Assembly (NCBI RefSeq): GCF_030811095.1
Contig: NZ_JAUSQL010000001.1
Location: 1,302,001 to 1,366,000 of the forward strand
DNA from: Trueperella abortisuis
Lineage (GTDB): Bacteria > Actinomycetota > Actinomycetes > Actinomycetales > Actinomycetaceae
Reading direction: 5' to 3'
DNA: 64,000 nucleotides
Both the position numbers and the translations under genes were made by a program. Under the pieces are notes generated by a model. It was not told the origin of the DNA and ran no database searches. It worked only from the letters and a program-made list of their open reading frames with translations. Shown here in pieces: positions 8,489 to 16,688 of this stretch; position 1 is the first letter of the stretch; each line of letters starts with the position of its first letter.

Positions 8489-9415
8489 ATGTTGCATCGT
8501 TTCTCGCTCGTGGCACCGCATCCGATACCGGCCTCGCTGTGCCATCACGTATCCCAAACGATCGAAGACCTCACCTCAGATTACGACGCGCGGCCTGTGA
8601 TGACAGTCGGTCTGCACGCGCACACCTGGTTATTCGAGGGGCCAGATCCGGACGACGCGGGTGGTTACGGTTCGCGCTATTCCACCCGCGCCGATTTCAA
8701 CGAAGAACTGCGCGGCCCGGCCATGGCGCTCGCGATCGACTCGGCACTCATGACTGGCAAGATGGCCGAAGCTGGCCCCGCTGCGATTGTCACCGACGTC
8801 GACTCCACCTTTATCACCACTGAGGTCATCGAGATGTTGGCCGCCCATGCCGGCGTCGAGGAGGAGGTTCGGGCGGTGACCGAAGCCGCGATGCGCGGTG
8901 AGCTTGACTTTTCCCAGTCCCTTGCCCATCGCGTGGCCATGCTCGCGGGAGTGCCCGAGTCGGTGTTCGGTCACGTGCTCGCCGAGGTGCGCCTGACCCC
9001 GGGCGCCCGCCGCCTGGTCGAGGAGATCCACGCCCGCGGCGGCAGGTTTGGTCTTGTCTCTGGCGGCTTTACCGAGGTGGTCGGCCCGCTCGCTGAGCGG
9101 GAGGGCATCGACCGCTTCGTCGCCAACGGCCTGAGCGTCGAATCCGGCGCGCTCACCGGCCGCACCTACGGCACCGTGATCGACGGCGCAGCCAAGGTGG
9201 CCGCCGTCGAGACTTGGGAGCGCGAGTGGGGCATCGACGCGGACATGGTCCTATGTGTCGGCGATGGCGCGAACGACCTGCCCATGATGCGCCGCGCGGG
9301 TCTCGGCGTCGCCTTCCAGGGCAAACCTGTGGTGCGCGAAGAGGCAGACTGCGCGGTGAGCTTCCCTCGCCTAGACGCGGTCGCGGCCCTTGTGGGGTGG
9401 GATATTCATGCCTAG
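8489..9415 (+). CDS. serB: Phosphoserine phosphatase SerB
   Basis: HAD-family enzyme hydrolysing O-phosphoserine to serine, the last step of the serine pathway. The 308 residues have an N-terminal regulatory-like region (1-95) and a HAD core: nucleophile motif DVDST (103-107; usual DMDST), motif II in LVSGGFTEV, the lysine in GAAKVAAV and motif IV GDGANDLPMM. The start at 8489 is preferred over the GTG at 8453 because a promoter with correct spacing leads straight to it. The next small gene overlaps its stop by 8 nt and is probably co-translated. Confidence 0.92.
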   Translation: MLHRFSLVAPHPIPASLCHHVSQTIEDLTSDYDARPVMTVGLHAHTWLFEGPDPDDAGGYGSRYSTRADFNEELRGPAMALAIDSALMTGKMAEAGPAAIVTDVDSTFITTEVIEMLAAHAGVEEEVRAVTEAAMRGELDFSQSLAHRVAMLAGVPESVFGHVLAEVRLTPGARRLVEEIHARGGRFGLVSGGFTEVVGPLAEREGIDRFVANGLSVESGALTGRTYGTVIDGAAKVAAVETWEREWGIDADMVLCVGDGANDLPMMRRAGLGVAFQGKPVVREEADCAVSFPRLDAVAALVGWDIHA

Positions 9416-9641
9416 TCCCATGTGTCCGCTCCGCTTCGGGGAGCCGTGTACGCTGTGCCAGCTCTACGTCACCGGTCCGGAGGATTGCCAGACCGTCAAA
9501 CTCGTCATGGAGGATCCTGAGTTACGCGCGGAGTGGGCACGCCGTCGCGCCGAATACAACCGCGCCAAGCGGGAGCAACAAGCGGCGACGCGCGCGCCTA
9601 GGGCCGATCGCGGACCCGATCTCGAGACCACGGACCGTTAG
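9408..9641 (+). CDS. Small conserved actinobacterial protein with N-terminal cysteines
   Basis: A 77-residue soluble protein. The first 30 residues carry four Cys in the pattern MCPLRFGEPCTLCQ...EDCQ, suggestive of a metal or Fe-S site; the rest is a charged helix (DPELRAEWARRRAEYNRAKRE) and a basic tail. I recall short proteins of this look in other actinobacteria (DUF6767-like) but cannot confirm the family; function unknown. The ATG at 9408 overlaps the serB stop by 8 nt and has GTGGGGTGGG upstream, so it is probably coupled to serB. Confidence 0.7.
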   Translation: MPSPMCPLRFGEPCTLCQLYVTGPEDCQTVKLVMEDPELRAEWARRRAEYNRAKREQQAATRAPRADRGPDLETTDR

Positions 9642-11395
9642 TCGTTGGCGAGCCTCCATCCCTCAGCCTTCGTCCGATTCTCCCAGAACTCTCGATAGAT
9701 TCCCGGACTCTCCACCAGCTCGGCGTGAGTGCCGCGCTGGGCGACGCGCCCCGACTCGTCGAGCACCACGATCTGATCCGCCGAGGTGATCGTGTTGAGC
9801 TTGTGAGCGATCACCAGAACTGTCGACTCGGACCGCAACGAGGTGAACGCGCGGGCGAGGTTCGCCTCGTTCTCGGCGTCCAAGGCGCTCGTCGCTTCGT
9901 CAAATAGGCAAATCGGAGCCTTCTTGAGCAACGCGCGAGCGACAGCGACCCGCTGACGCTCGCCCCCGGAGAGGGCCGTGCCACCCTCGCCGACGCGGCT
10001 TGCCCAGCCCTCAGGTAGCCGCTTGACGATCTCGTCGACCCCGGCAAGGTGAGCGGCCTGCTCAATCTCTTCCCGGCTGGCGTCAGGATTTCCGACCTGG
10101 ATGTTCGCCTCCAAGGTGTCGTCGAAGAGGTAGACGTCCTGGAATACCATCGACAGTTTTGACATGAGATCGGCCGAAGTCTGATCCTTCACATCGACTC
10201 CGCCGACGAGCACCTGGCCCGAATCGACCTCCCAGAAGCGGCACACCAGACGGGTGATCGTCGTCTTGCCCGAGCCCGATGCGCCGACGATCGCCGTCAT
10301 CGATCGCGCCGGCACGTCGAAAGACACATCGTCGAGCACCTTGGTACGTCCGTCGTAAGAGAAGGACACCCCGCGTAGCTCCACCGCCCCGGGGCGCTCG
10401 TCACTGGAGCTGGTTGCCGGCTCGCTGAGCGGCTCGGTGCTTAGCACGTCGTCGACCGTTGCCAGGGTCGGGCTCAGCGTCTGAAGCCCGACGCGCGCAT
10501 CGTTGAGTGCGTTCAAATAGACGAGGATCTGGAGAGTGAGGCCGGCGGCGGCGACCGCCTCGAGACCCGAAAACTCCCCGTTGAGCGCCATTGAGACGAT
10601 CTGCATGATCAGCACGACCGTGATCGTCTGGGCGGCCATCCCTCCGATCAGCTGGGCGATCACATCGATGAGCAGCACGCGGCGAGCCCGGCGTTGGTTC
10701 TCATCGATCGCGCGCGCAAGCTGGGGATATTGAAGCCGGTCGCAGGCCCTGAGCATCGGCTGAACGGCTGCGAACTCCACCACTCGATCTGACAGTTCCT
10801 CCTCGGCCGGTTCCCGGTAGGCGGCGGTGCGCCCGTTGATCGCGGTCAGCGCCGCGATGAGCACCACGTAGCCGACGAGCATGGCGCTCGCCAGCCACCC
10901 GATGGCGGGATACCAGACGATCAGACCGACAGTGAGCGTCACAAGGGTCACGAAGGCGACCGTCATGAGGGAAAGCATGTGGCCCGCGAGGGAACCCATC
11001 TCGTTTACCGCCGCTGCCGACAGACGCGAGAGTCGGCCGACCGAATCGGAAGTGAACCAGCCCAAGGGAAGGGTCGACAGCTTGTCGCCCACCTTGGTGT
11101 GGACGCGGCGCATAACCTGGAAAGCGGAGGCATACGAACACTTCTCGCGAACGAAGATCGTCACCAAGCCGGTCGCTCCCAAGATCGCCAGGACGACGAT
11201 CCATCCGCGAACGTGGGTGCCGCCGTCAGCGAGCGCCCTCGCCAACCTCATCAGGGCCAGTAGACCCAGACCCTGAATGACCCCGTTCGCCACCCGGCAT
11301 ATCCAAGCGAACACATTGGCCGAATCGTGGGTACCTTCGTTGAGCTTTCCGTAGTTTCGTAGCGTGGCGACAAAACCCATATGCTTCCCGCTCAT
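9638..11395 (-). CDS. ABC half-transporter (exporter fold), second subunit of a YbtPQ/IrtAB-like pair
   Basis: A 585-residue fusion of a six-helix type IV transmembrane domain (1-315) and a nucleotide-binding domain with Walker A GASGSGKTT, signature LSGGERQR, Walker B ICLFDEATSALD and switch His in VLVIAHKL. It overlaps the partner gene upstream by 4 nt (ATGA), so the two probably form a heterodimer. In yersiniabactin (YbtPQ) and mycobactin (IrtAB) systems, proteins of this fold import metal-siderophores. Last gene of an operon with ECF components and an upstream DtxR-like box, so iron-siderophore import is inferred; substrate unproven. Confidence 0.85.
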   Translation of the reverse strand: MSGKHMGFVATLRNYGKLNEGTHDSANVFAWICRVANGVIQGLGLLALMRLARALADGGTHVRGWIVVLAILGATGLVTIFVREKCSYASAFQVMRRVHTKVGDKLSTLPLGWFTSDSVGRLSRLSAAAVNEMGSLAGHMLSLMTVAFVTLVTLTVGLIVWYPAIGWLASAMLVGYVVLIAALTAINGRTAAYREPAEEELSDRVVEFAAVQPMLRACDRLQYPQLARAIDENQRRARRVLLIDVIAQLIGGMAAQTITVVLIMQIVSMALNGEFSGLEAVAAAGLTLQILVYLNALNDARVGLQTLSPTLATVDDVLSTEPLSEPATSSSDERPGAVELRGVSFSYDGRTKVLDDVSFDVPARSMTAIVGASGSGKTTITRLVCRFWEVDSGQVLVGGVDVKDQTSADLMSKLSMVFQDVYLFDDTLEANIQVGNPDASREEIEQAAHLAGVDEIVKRLPEGWASRVGEGGTALSGGERQRVAVARALLKKAPICLFDEATSALDAENEANLARAFTSLRSESTVLVIAHKLNTITSADQIVVLDESGRVAQRGTHAELVESPGIYREFWENRTKAEGWRLAND

Positions 11396-13185
11396 GCCTC
11401 CACCTCCTCGGGCTCTGCTGCGGAGGCGCGCAGCAGTCGCCTATAGCATTCGTTGTCTCGGATCTCGTCGTGTTTTCCTGCGGCCTGGACGCGCCCGTGG
11501 TCGAGCACGACGATCTGATCGGCCCCGCGCACCGATGCCGGGCGGTGGTCAATCACGATCACCGTCCGGCCGGTAACGAGATGGTTGATAGCCTCTTGTA
11601 TTTGTGCCTCGCAGGCCGGGTCGACCATCGCCGCGGCCTCGTCGAGAATGAGGACCGGCGTGTCTCGCAATAGCGTGCGGGCGATCGCGATACGTTGCTC
11701 CTGACCGCCTGAGAGCTTGACCTCGTCGCCGATGACCGTGTCGTAGCCATTGGGTAGCTTGCAGATCTCATCGTGGATCCGGGCGCGCTTGGCCGCCTCC
11801 TCGATCTTCTCCCTGCTCGCTCCCGGCCTGCCCATCGCGATATTCTCAGCCACCGATGCGCGAACGAGCAGTGCGTCCTGAAGTACGAATCCGACGAGGG
11901 AGTATAGCTGAGTCTCGCTCATGGAACGTATGTCGACCCCTCCGATCTTCACGCTTCCCGCCTCCGGGTCAACGAAGCGGGCGACCAGCTTCGCCAGCGT
12001 CGACTTTCCCGCGCCCGACGGGCCGATGAGCGCGGTGATAGTTCCCGGGGCACACCTCATGCTCACACCATCGAGTGCGATCGTCGAGCCGTAGGTGACC
12101 CGCGTGTCTGAGACGACGACCTCGCACCCGCAAGGAGCCTTAGCGGTGGGCTCGATATGGGAAATCATCGGGGTATTTCGTGCCTCACAGATCCGTTTCG
12201 CGGCCGCACCGGCAAGCTGGTAATTCCAGGCCATATTTGCCACGAGCGTGATCGAGTCAGGCAAGGAGATTGCGATGAGGCATCCGACGATCACCTCGAC
12301 GGGGGTCACCCAGCCGCGTGTACACAACCAGGTTCCGACAAATCCCACCATGAGCACGATGACCGGGGTCGAGACGATCCCGGCGGTCAGCGCGCTGGCC
12401 GTGGTCAGCGGGCGGTTCCACTCCTCCATGAAGTCGCACGCATCTTCAGCGGCGTCCGCATAGCGGCGGTGGGCCCGCCCGACGATGCCGAACGTCTTGA
12501 CCACGGCGATTCCCTTGACAAACTCGATCATCGCCGCGGAGACCTTATCGAGGTAGCCGTTGAGCTCCACGGAGCGCTCGCCCACTCCGCGCATAAGGAT
12601 CGAGAAGATGAGGGCGTAGATCGGGATCGACGCTGTCGCGAGCAGACCCAGCCTCCAGTCGATCACGAAGGCGTAGATGCCGCACATCACCGGCACGCAG
12701 CAAGCGACGATAGAGTCGACCGGCCGGTGCGCGACGAGCATGTGCAGGGTCTTCACGTCATCGGAGACCACCTTGCGAACGTGCCCGGAGGTATTTTCCC
12801 CAAACCAGTCCAGAGACGTCTTTCCAAGGCGCGCCACGATATCCCGCCGAATCGACGCCCCAAGTCGGACATCGGCAAGGTGGGTGATAAGCGACGCGAT
12901 GAAATAGACTGCCAGGCGGGCGAGGAAGGTGGAGAGCAGTACCATGACCCAGCGCTTGACGACCTCGGGATCGACCGAGCCACCAGAGGGGGTAACGAGC
13001 TCGTTGCCGATGCCGACAAGCGCAACATAGGGGAAGACCGCGAGCACCGAAGATACCACCGCCAACGTATTAGCGATCAACCGGGCTGAGCGCACCGGGG
13101 CAAGTAGCGAGGCGAGTGCCTCACGTCCTTCGCGATTGGCGGCCTTGAGAGCGGCCTGCTCGGAATTCTGCTGTTTCTTGGGCAT
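11392..13185 (-). CDS. ABC half-transporter (exporter fold), first subunit of a YbtPQ/IrtAB-like pair
   Basis: A 597-residue TMD-NBD fusion. It has six predicted helices (for example LIANTLAVVSSVLAVFPYVAL and VMVLLSTFLARLAVYFI) and an NBD with Walker A GPSGAGKST, signature LSGGQEQR and Walker B VLILDEAAAMVDP. DEAA-MVDP replaces the usual DEAT-SALD, so its D-loop is atypical and the heterodimer may have unequal ATP sites. The start at 13185 is set by GAAGGAG upstream and the MPKKQQ hydrophilic lead; the frame runs about 300 nt further up inside the EcfA gene. It lies 16 nt from EcfA and overlaps the next gene by 4 nt. Confidence 0.85.
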   Translation of the reverse strand: MPKKQQNSEQAALKAANREGREALASLLAPVRSARLIANTLAVVSSVLAVFPYVALVGIGNELVTPSGGSVDPEVVKRWVMVLLSTFLARLAVYFIASLITHLADVRLGASIRRDIVARLGKTSLDWFGENTSGHVRKVVSDDVKTLHMLVAHRPVDSIVACCVPVMCGIYAFVIDWRLGLLATASIPIYALIFSILMRGVGERSVELNGYLDKVSAAMIEFVKGIAVVKTFGIVGRAHRRYADAAEDACDFMEEWNRPLTTASALTAGIVSTPVIVLMVGFVGTWLCTRGWVTPVEVIVGCLIAISLPDSITLVANMAWNYQLAGAAAKRICEARNTPMISHIEPTAKAPCGCEVVVSDTRVTYGSTIALDGVSMRCAPGTITALIGPSGAGKSTLAKLVARFVDPEAGSVKIGGVDIRSMSETQLYSLVGFVLQDALLVRASVAENIAMGRPGASREKIEEAAKRARIHDEICKLPNGYDTVIGDEVKLSGGQEQRIAIARTLLRDTPVLILDEAAAMVDPACEAQIQEAINHLVTGRTVIVIDHRPASVRGADQIVVLDHGRVQAAGKHDEIRDNECYRRLLRASAAEPEEVEA

Positions 13186-13201
13186 CCGCCCATCTCCTTC
13201 T

Positions 13202-14680
13202 CTAGTTCTTGGAGCGTGATCGCGTCCCGAGGGCACGTATCTGCGGCTCGTCGTTGGCGCGGGCATCCGCGAGGGTGTCGAGCCACAGGCGCCGATCGGC
13301 AACCTCGTCGATGAACTCCAAATCGTGGCTGATGATAAGTACCGTCTTGCCACGCGCGGCGAGGGCACGAATCTCTTCACTGATCGATCGAAGCTGGGCG
13401 TAGTCCACACCCGAGGTCGGCTCGTCGAAAACGTATAGCTCCTTATCTGCCACGAGCGAGCAGGCGATGACGAGTCGCTGTTTCTGCCCACCCGACAGCG
13501 TCATGGGATGACGGTCGGCGAGCTCGTCGAGGTCGAGAGCTGCCAGTACCCCATCGATGCGCTCGTCGCTGACCTCCACCCCACCGATACGCATCTCAGC
13601 CCGGACGCTCTGTCCAAAAAGCTGACGGTTGACGTCCTGCATCACCAGCACAGATCTGGCCTGGCGCATGTGCTTGCCGGCGTCCTTTCCGGCGAAGCTG
13701 ATGCGCCCGGCGGAGGCATCGGCCAGGCCGATGAGCACCCGGGCGAGCGTCGTCTTGCCCGCCCCGTTAGGCCCCTCCAGGCTCGTCACCTGGCCGGGAT
13801 AGAGCGTAAGAGAATCTATGTCCAGGACCTCTCGATCGCCGTAGCTGAATGTCAGATTGTCGGCAACGACCGCATCCGTTGTCCCGGACCGATCCGATCC
13901 TTCGCCCAGTATGCCGGCATCCGGCGCCTTCAGGGTTCTTAGGCCCATTGCACGGCGTTCGACGTCGCTGCGAGAGTAAAACTCGTTGGCGCCACACACC
14001 TCGACGACGCGCCCGCCGGCAAGCCTGACCACCCGGTCGGCGATCTCGCGGAAGGGGTAGACGCGGTGTTCGGCACACACGATTGTCCATCCCCGCCCCT
14101 TCAACTCGCCGAGCGCGGCAGCGAACCGGCCAATCATCTCCACCGAAAGGTTGGAGGTCGGCTCGTCGAGCAACAGGATGTGTTGGGGCCCCGCGGTGGC
14201 GACAGCGCTCGCAACGAGCTGAGCCTGCCCACCCGAGAGCTTGGTCAGGTCGCGATCGAGGAAATCGGCCAGCGCCCAGGTATCGGCGGCATCCTCGATG
14301 CGCCTTGCGATCACCTCGGGGGCCTCGCCCGCGTTCTCGCTTGCAAATGCGAGCTCCTCGATGACGTTGGCGGTGAAGAATTGCGAGCGAGGATTCTGGA
14401 AGACTATCCCTGCGCATCGCCCGAGGCTCTGAATGTCAGTCGAGGTCGTCTCGTGTCCGGCGAGCGTGACCTTGCCGGACAGATCGCCGGAGAACAGCTC
14501 GGGGATGAGCCCGTTGAGCAATTTCAGGATCGTGGACTTTCCGCAACCAGAAGGCCCGGTGATGAGGACGAACTGCCCGGGGGCGAACTCTAGGTCGATG
14601 TCCATGACGCCGCCCGAGCGCGGTGCCCCCTCTCCCTCACCGAGGGCGTAAGCGAATGTGACGTGAGAGAGCGTCGTCAT
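13202..14680 (-). CDS. ECF transporter ATPase with two fused nucleotide-binding domains
   Basis: A 492-residue EcfA-EcfA' fusion that energises an ECF transporter. NBD1 (about 1-235): Walker A GPSGCGKST, Q-loop FQNPRSQFF, signature LSGGQAQ, Walker B ILLLDEPTSN. NBD2 (about 270-475): GPNGAGKTT, LSGGQKQRL, YVFDEPTSG, ISHD. Both sites look complete. Its ATG shares one base with the EcfT stop (TAATG). Q-loops of this QNP type contact EcfT coupling helices. The neighbours define its role in the S-T-A module of this operon. Confidence 0.92.
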   Translation of the reverse strand: MTTLSHVTFAYALGEGEGAPRSGGVMDIDLEFAPGQFVLITGPSGCGKSTILKLLNGLIPELFSGDLSGKVTLAGHETTSTDIQSLGRCAGIVFQNPRSQFFTANVIEELAFASENAGEAPEVIARRIEDAADTWALADFLDRDLTKLSGGQAQLVASAVATAGPQHILLLDEPTSNLSVEMIGRFAAALGELKGRGWTIVCAEHRVYPFREIADRVVRLAGGRVVEVCGANEFYSRSDVERRAMGLRTLKAPDAGILGEGSDRSGTTDAVVADNLTFSYGDREVLDIDSLTLYPGQVTSLEGPNGAGKTTLARVLIGLADASAGRISFAGKDAGKHMRQARSVLVMQDVNRQLFGQSVRAEMRIGGVEVSDERIDGVLAALDLDELADRHPMTLSGGQKQRLVIACSLVADKELYVFDEPTSGVDYAQLRSISEEIRALAARGKTVLIISHDLEFIDEVADRRLWLDTLADARANDEPQIRALGTRSRSKN

Positions 14681-15474
14681 TATGCCGCTCCGATTCCAAG
14701 CAGGTCGATGTGCCGGACGAAGGGTCCGACGCCGATCAGTGCCGCGAGGATCACGAGCCAGGCAACGTCGGAGGGCCGCATGTGCAGGCGGCGCATCGTC
14801 GTGGGCCGAACGTGCGAGCCGAGACCTCGGACCATTCCCGCCGCGGTCATCTCATCGGCGGTGCGTGAACAGGACATGAGCAGCGGCACAAGCACCATTT
14901 CTAAATAGTCCAACGGATGAATCAGCACCCTCCACCCCGGAGCAAGCCCCCTGAGAGTCATCGCCTCACGAATCCCTCGATACTCGCTCACAACCAGGGG
15001 AATGAAGCGCAACATGACCGTGAGGGGGACCACGACGGCGACTGGGCAGCGTAGCTGACGCATCGCGGCGACAAGCTCCCCGGGCGCGATGACGGCGATC
15101 GCGTAATAGGCGATGGCCACGGTGGCGCCGAACTGAGCGAGCCACATGCACGCCACGGTCACGAAGGCGGTAAATCCGTTCGGCCACAGGGACGAGGGGA
15201 CGATCGCTAGGGCGACCAGAATCGCCTGTGCCAGACCGATCTTCACCGCTGCCCTCACCCGTCCCAGCGTCCACACCGCCGCCCAAGCCACGCAAAAGGC
15301 AACGAGGCAGCCGGCGAAGCCCGCTCTCCTCGACATCGCGAGAACATTGATAACTAAGACGGCAAGCAGAACGGTTCGAGGATCGGGGTGCGAGCTACTC
15401 GCCCCGACACGCGTCGGGGAGGGCTGCTCGCTCCTGACGCTCAGCGTCCCAACACGATCCTCCAGGAAGCTCAC
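14680..15474 (-). CDS. ECF transporter transmembrane (T) component
   Basis: A 264-residue EcfT. Five or so hydrophobic helices (VLLAVLVINVLAMS, ILVALAIVPSSLW, ATVAIAYYAIAVIA and others) and the two cytoplasmic coupling-helix motifs in the order expected: a short Ala-Arg-Gly-like motif in AMTLRGLAP and a later one in AAGMVRGLG. The GTG start at 15474 overlaps the S-component stop by 4 nt (GTGA); a longer reading frame exists but would run inside that gene. It docks EcfA to the S component. Confidence 0.88.
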   Translation of the reverse strand: MSFLEDRVGTLSVRSEQPSPTRVGASSSHPDPRTVLLAVLVINVLAMSRRAGFAGCLVAFCVAWAAVWTLGRVRAAVKIGLAQAILVALAIVPSSLWPNGFTAFVTVACMWLAQFGATVAIAYYAIAVIAPGELVAAMRQLRCPVAVVVPLTVMLRFIPLVVSEYRGIREAMTLRGLAPGWRVLIHPLDYLEMVLVPLLMSCSRTADEMTAAGMVRGLGSHVRPTTMRRLHMRPSDVAWLVILAALIGVGPFVRHIDLLGIGAA

Positions 15475-16046
15475 TTGGCGATCCCAGCTTTGGCAAAGTG
15501 GCGAGTGACTAGCTTCTGGCCGAAGAAATAGGCCGCGAGGAAGGCGGCGACAAAGGCGAACAGGCCCCAACAGACGATCGGCAGCGGGCTCAAGAACCAG
15601 TCGAGCTTGGCGGCATAGGCATCGCCCATGCTTGAGACGATGTATTCGCGGTAGCTTTCGGCGTTGATAAAGACGGGGAACCAGGGAACGATGTACCAGA
15701 TGGTCAACACGGCGTAGCCAAGAGAGTTAGCCAGGCGAGAGAAGCCTCCCCGGGCCATGATGAACTCCCCCGCGAAGCCAAGCAGCGGGGCCAAGATAAC
15801 CACGATCCAGGGGTGTCCCGTGAGCACCATGAGCCCGCCAACCAGTAGGCCCATGATTGTCAGCGCCCCGGTTGCGGGAACGCGCGCCTTGAACAACCCG
15901 ATGACCGCGCTATTCGCGGTGATCCCCAGGAGATAGCCGACGAACATCATGAGCGGGTTGATGACGCCGAGCATGCCGGTGGCAAACACCAGAACGAAAT
16001 AAATCGCCGTGAAGGCACCGATATTGACGAAATCCTTTGTTTTCAT
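15471..16046 (-). CDS. ECF transporter substrate-specificity (S) component, Trep_Strep/MptD-like
   Basis: A 191-residue six-helix membrane protein, MKTKDFVNIGAFTAIYFVLVF at the start and a characteristic GHPWIVVILAPLLGFAGEFIM in the middle. The overall look fits the Trep_Strep (MptD-like) family of putative S components whose ligand is not established. First gene of the operon S-T-A-ABC-ABC. AGGAG lies before the ATG at 16046; an earlier in-frame ATG at 16079 would sit inside the operator region. A TTGACA promoter and a DtxR-like box lie 47-82 nt upstream. Confidence 0.8.
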   Translation of the reverse strand: MKTKDFVNIGAFTAIYFVLVFATGMLGVINPLMMFVGYLLGITANSAVIGLFKARVPATGALTIMGLLVGGLMVLTGHPWIVVILAPLLGFAGEFIMARGGFSRLANSLGYAVLTIWYIVPWFPVFINAESYREYIVSSMGDAYAAKLDWFLSPLPIVCWGLFAFVAAFLAAYFFGQKLVTRHFAKAGIAK

Positions 16047-16092
16047 GGGCAGGCTCCTATCTGCGTGAAGGCGGGCCAACCACCGCCCCGCC

Positions 16093-16111
16093 TTAGGTTA
16101 GCCTACCCTTA
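16093..16111 (-). promoter_or_regulatory. DtxR/IdeR-type iron box of the ECF operon
   Basis: TTAGGTTAGCCTACCCTTA matches the DtxR consensus (TTAGGTTAGSCTAACCTAA) at 17 of 19 positions. It covers the -10 hexamer (TAGGCT) of the promoter, the arrangement expected for repression by iron-loaded DtxR. Confidence 0.75.
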
Positions 16112-16127
16112 CTTTCTATAATGTCAA
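16100..16127 (-). promoter_or_regulatory. Promoter of the ECF/ABC operon
   Basis: Consensus -35 TTGACA (minus strand, 16127-16122), a 16-bp spacer and -10 TAGGCT (16105-16100), which lies inside the DtxR-like box. The leader to the S-component start would be about 45 nt. Confidence 0.65.
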
Positions 16128-16388
16128 GGGTGCCGCATCACGTCGATACTCCGGGGCAAAAGACCACCTCGTCGTCTTCTCACCCATGTTTCTCCCAACG
16201 CCTCTCCAAGCCAGACAAACCAGCTTAATCAAGCGGCAACAAAGAAAGGACAACCCCTGAGAGCAAAGGTGCATTAGCGCGAGTCATGAAGACCTCCGAG
16301 TCAAGATTAGATTATGGCTAACCTAATTCTCGCCCGGAGGTCTTCACCTATCTCAAATGTTCACAACCTCAAAGGAAGCACAGTACGC
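16128..16388. other. Non-coding stretch with a 12-bp inverted repeat around a second DtxR-like site
   Basis: Part of a 342-bp gap between coding regions. No gene was recognised. It contains the inverted repeat listed separately (16287-16346), and its base composition is more AT-rich than neighbouring genes. The rest (16128-16286) holds nothing I can name. Confidence 0.5.
16287..16346. repeat. 12-bp perfect inverted repeat enclosing a DtxR-like palindrome
   Basis: TGAAGACCTCCG (16287-16298) and CGGAGGTCTTCA (16335-16346) are exact complements 36 nt apart. Between them lies TTAGATTA-TGGC-TAACCTAA (16307-16326), whose right half matches the DtxR half-site perfectly; the spacer is 4 rather than 3 bp. 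Possible functions are a terminator-like fold, an operator or a small inserted element. Confidence 0.55.
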
Positions 16389-16688
16389 CTAGACCTTCGC
16401 GCGTCGGCATCGTAGGACGGACAGCCCGGCGCCGATCGCAGCCGCAAGGTTGAAGATCCACAGGAATCCCGTGGGCGCCAAGGCCATGAGGATAAAACCG
16501 ACGACCATTGCCCACGGCGCGCTCTTGATCCACCCTGCACATACTGTGATCGCGCCGGCAACAGCCGCGATAGCGAACGGGTCAAGTTCGGTGGTTCCGC
16601 CCTGGTAAATAAATGCGACGTACGTGCCATAGGCAACACCGCCGAGCCCGAAGAGGAAGGCGATTGCGAGAGCGACGTTGAGCTTCAT
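16389..16688 (-). CDS. Small hydrophobic membrane protein of unknown function
   Basis: A 99-residue protein with three or four hydrophobic helices (VALAIAFLFGLGGVAYGTYVAF, PFAIAAVAGAITVCAGWI, PWAMVVGFILMALA, LWIFNLAAAIGAGLS) and a short basic tail. I do not recognise a family. Its ATG overlaps by 4 nt (ATGA) the stop of an upstream low-GC frame that looks like a truncated gene, suggesting the two were once one operon. No clear ribosome-binding site of its own. Followed downstream by the inverted-repeat region. Confidence 0.5.
   Translation of the reverse strand: MKLNVALAIAFLFGLGGVAYGTYVAFIYQGGTTELDPFAIAAVAGAITVCAGWIKSAPWAMVVGFILMALAPTGFLWIFNLAAAIGAGLSVLRCRRAKV

Noticed and set aside
8386..8823. 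145-codon frame beginning at the glgC stop
   Set aside because: Runs through the glgC terminator and serB promoter and is out of frame with serB; composition is non-protein-like.
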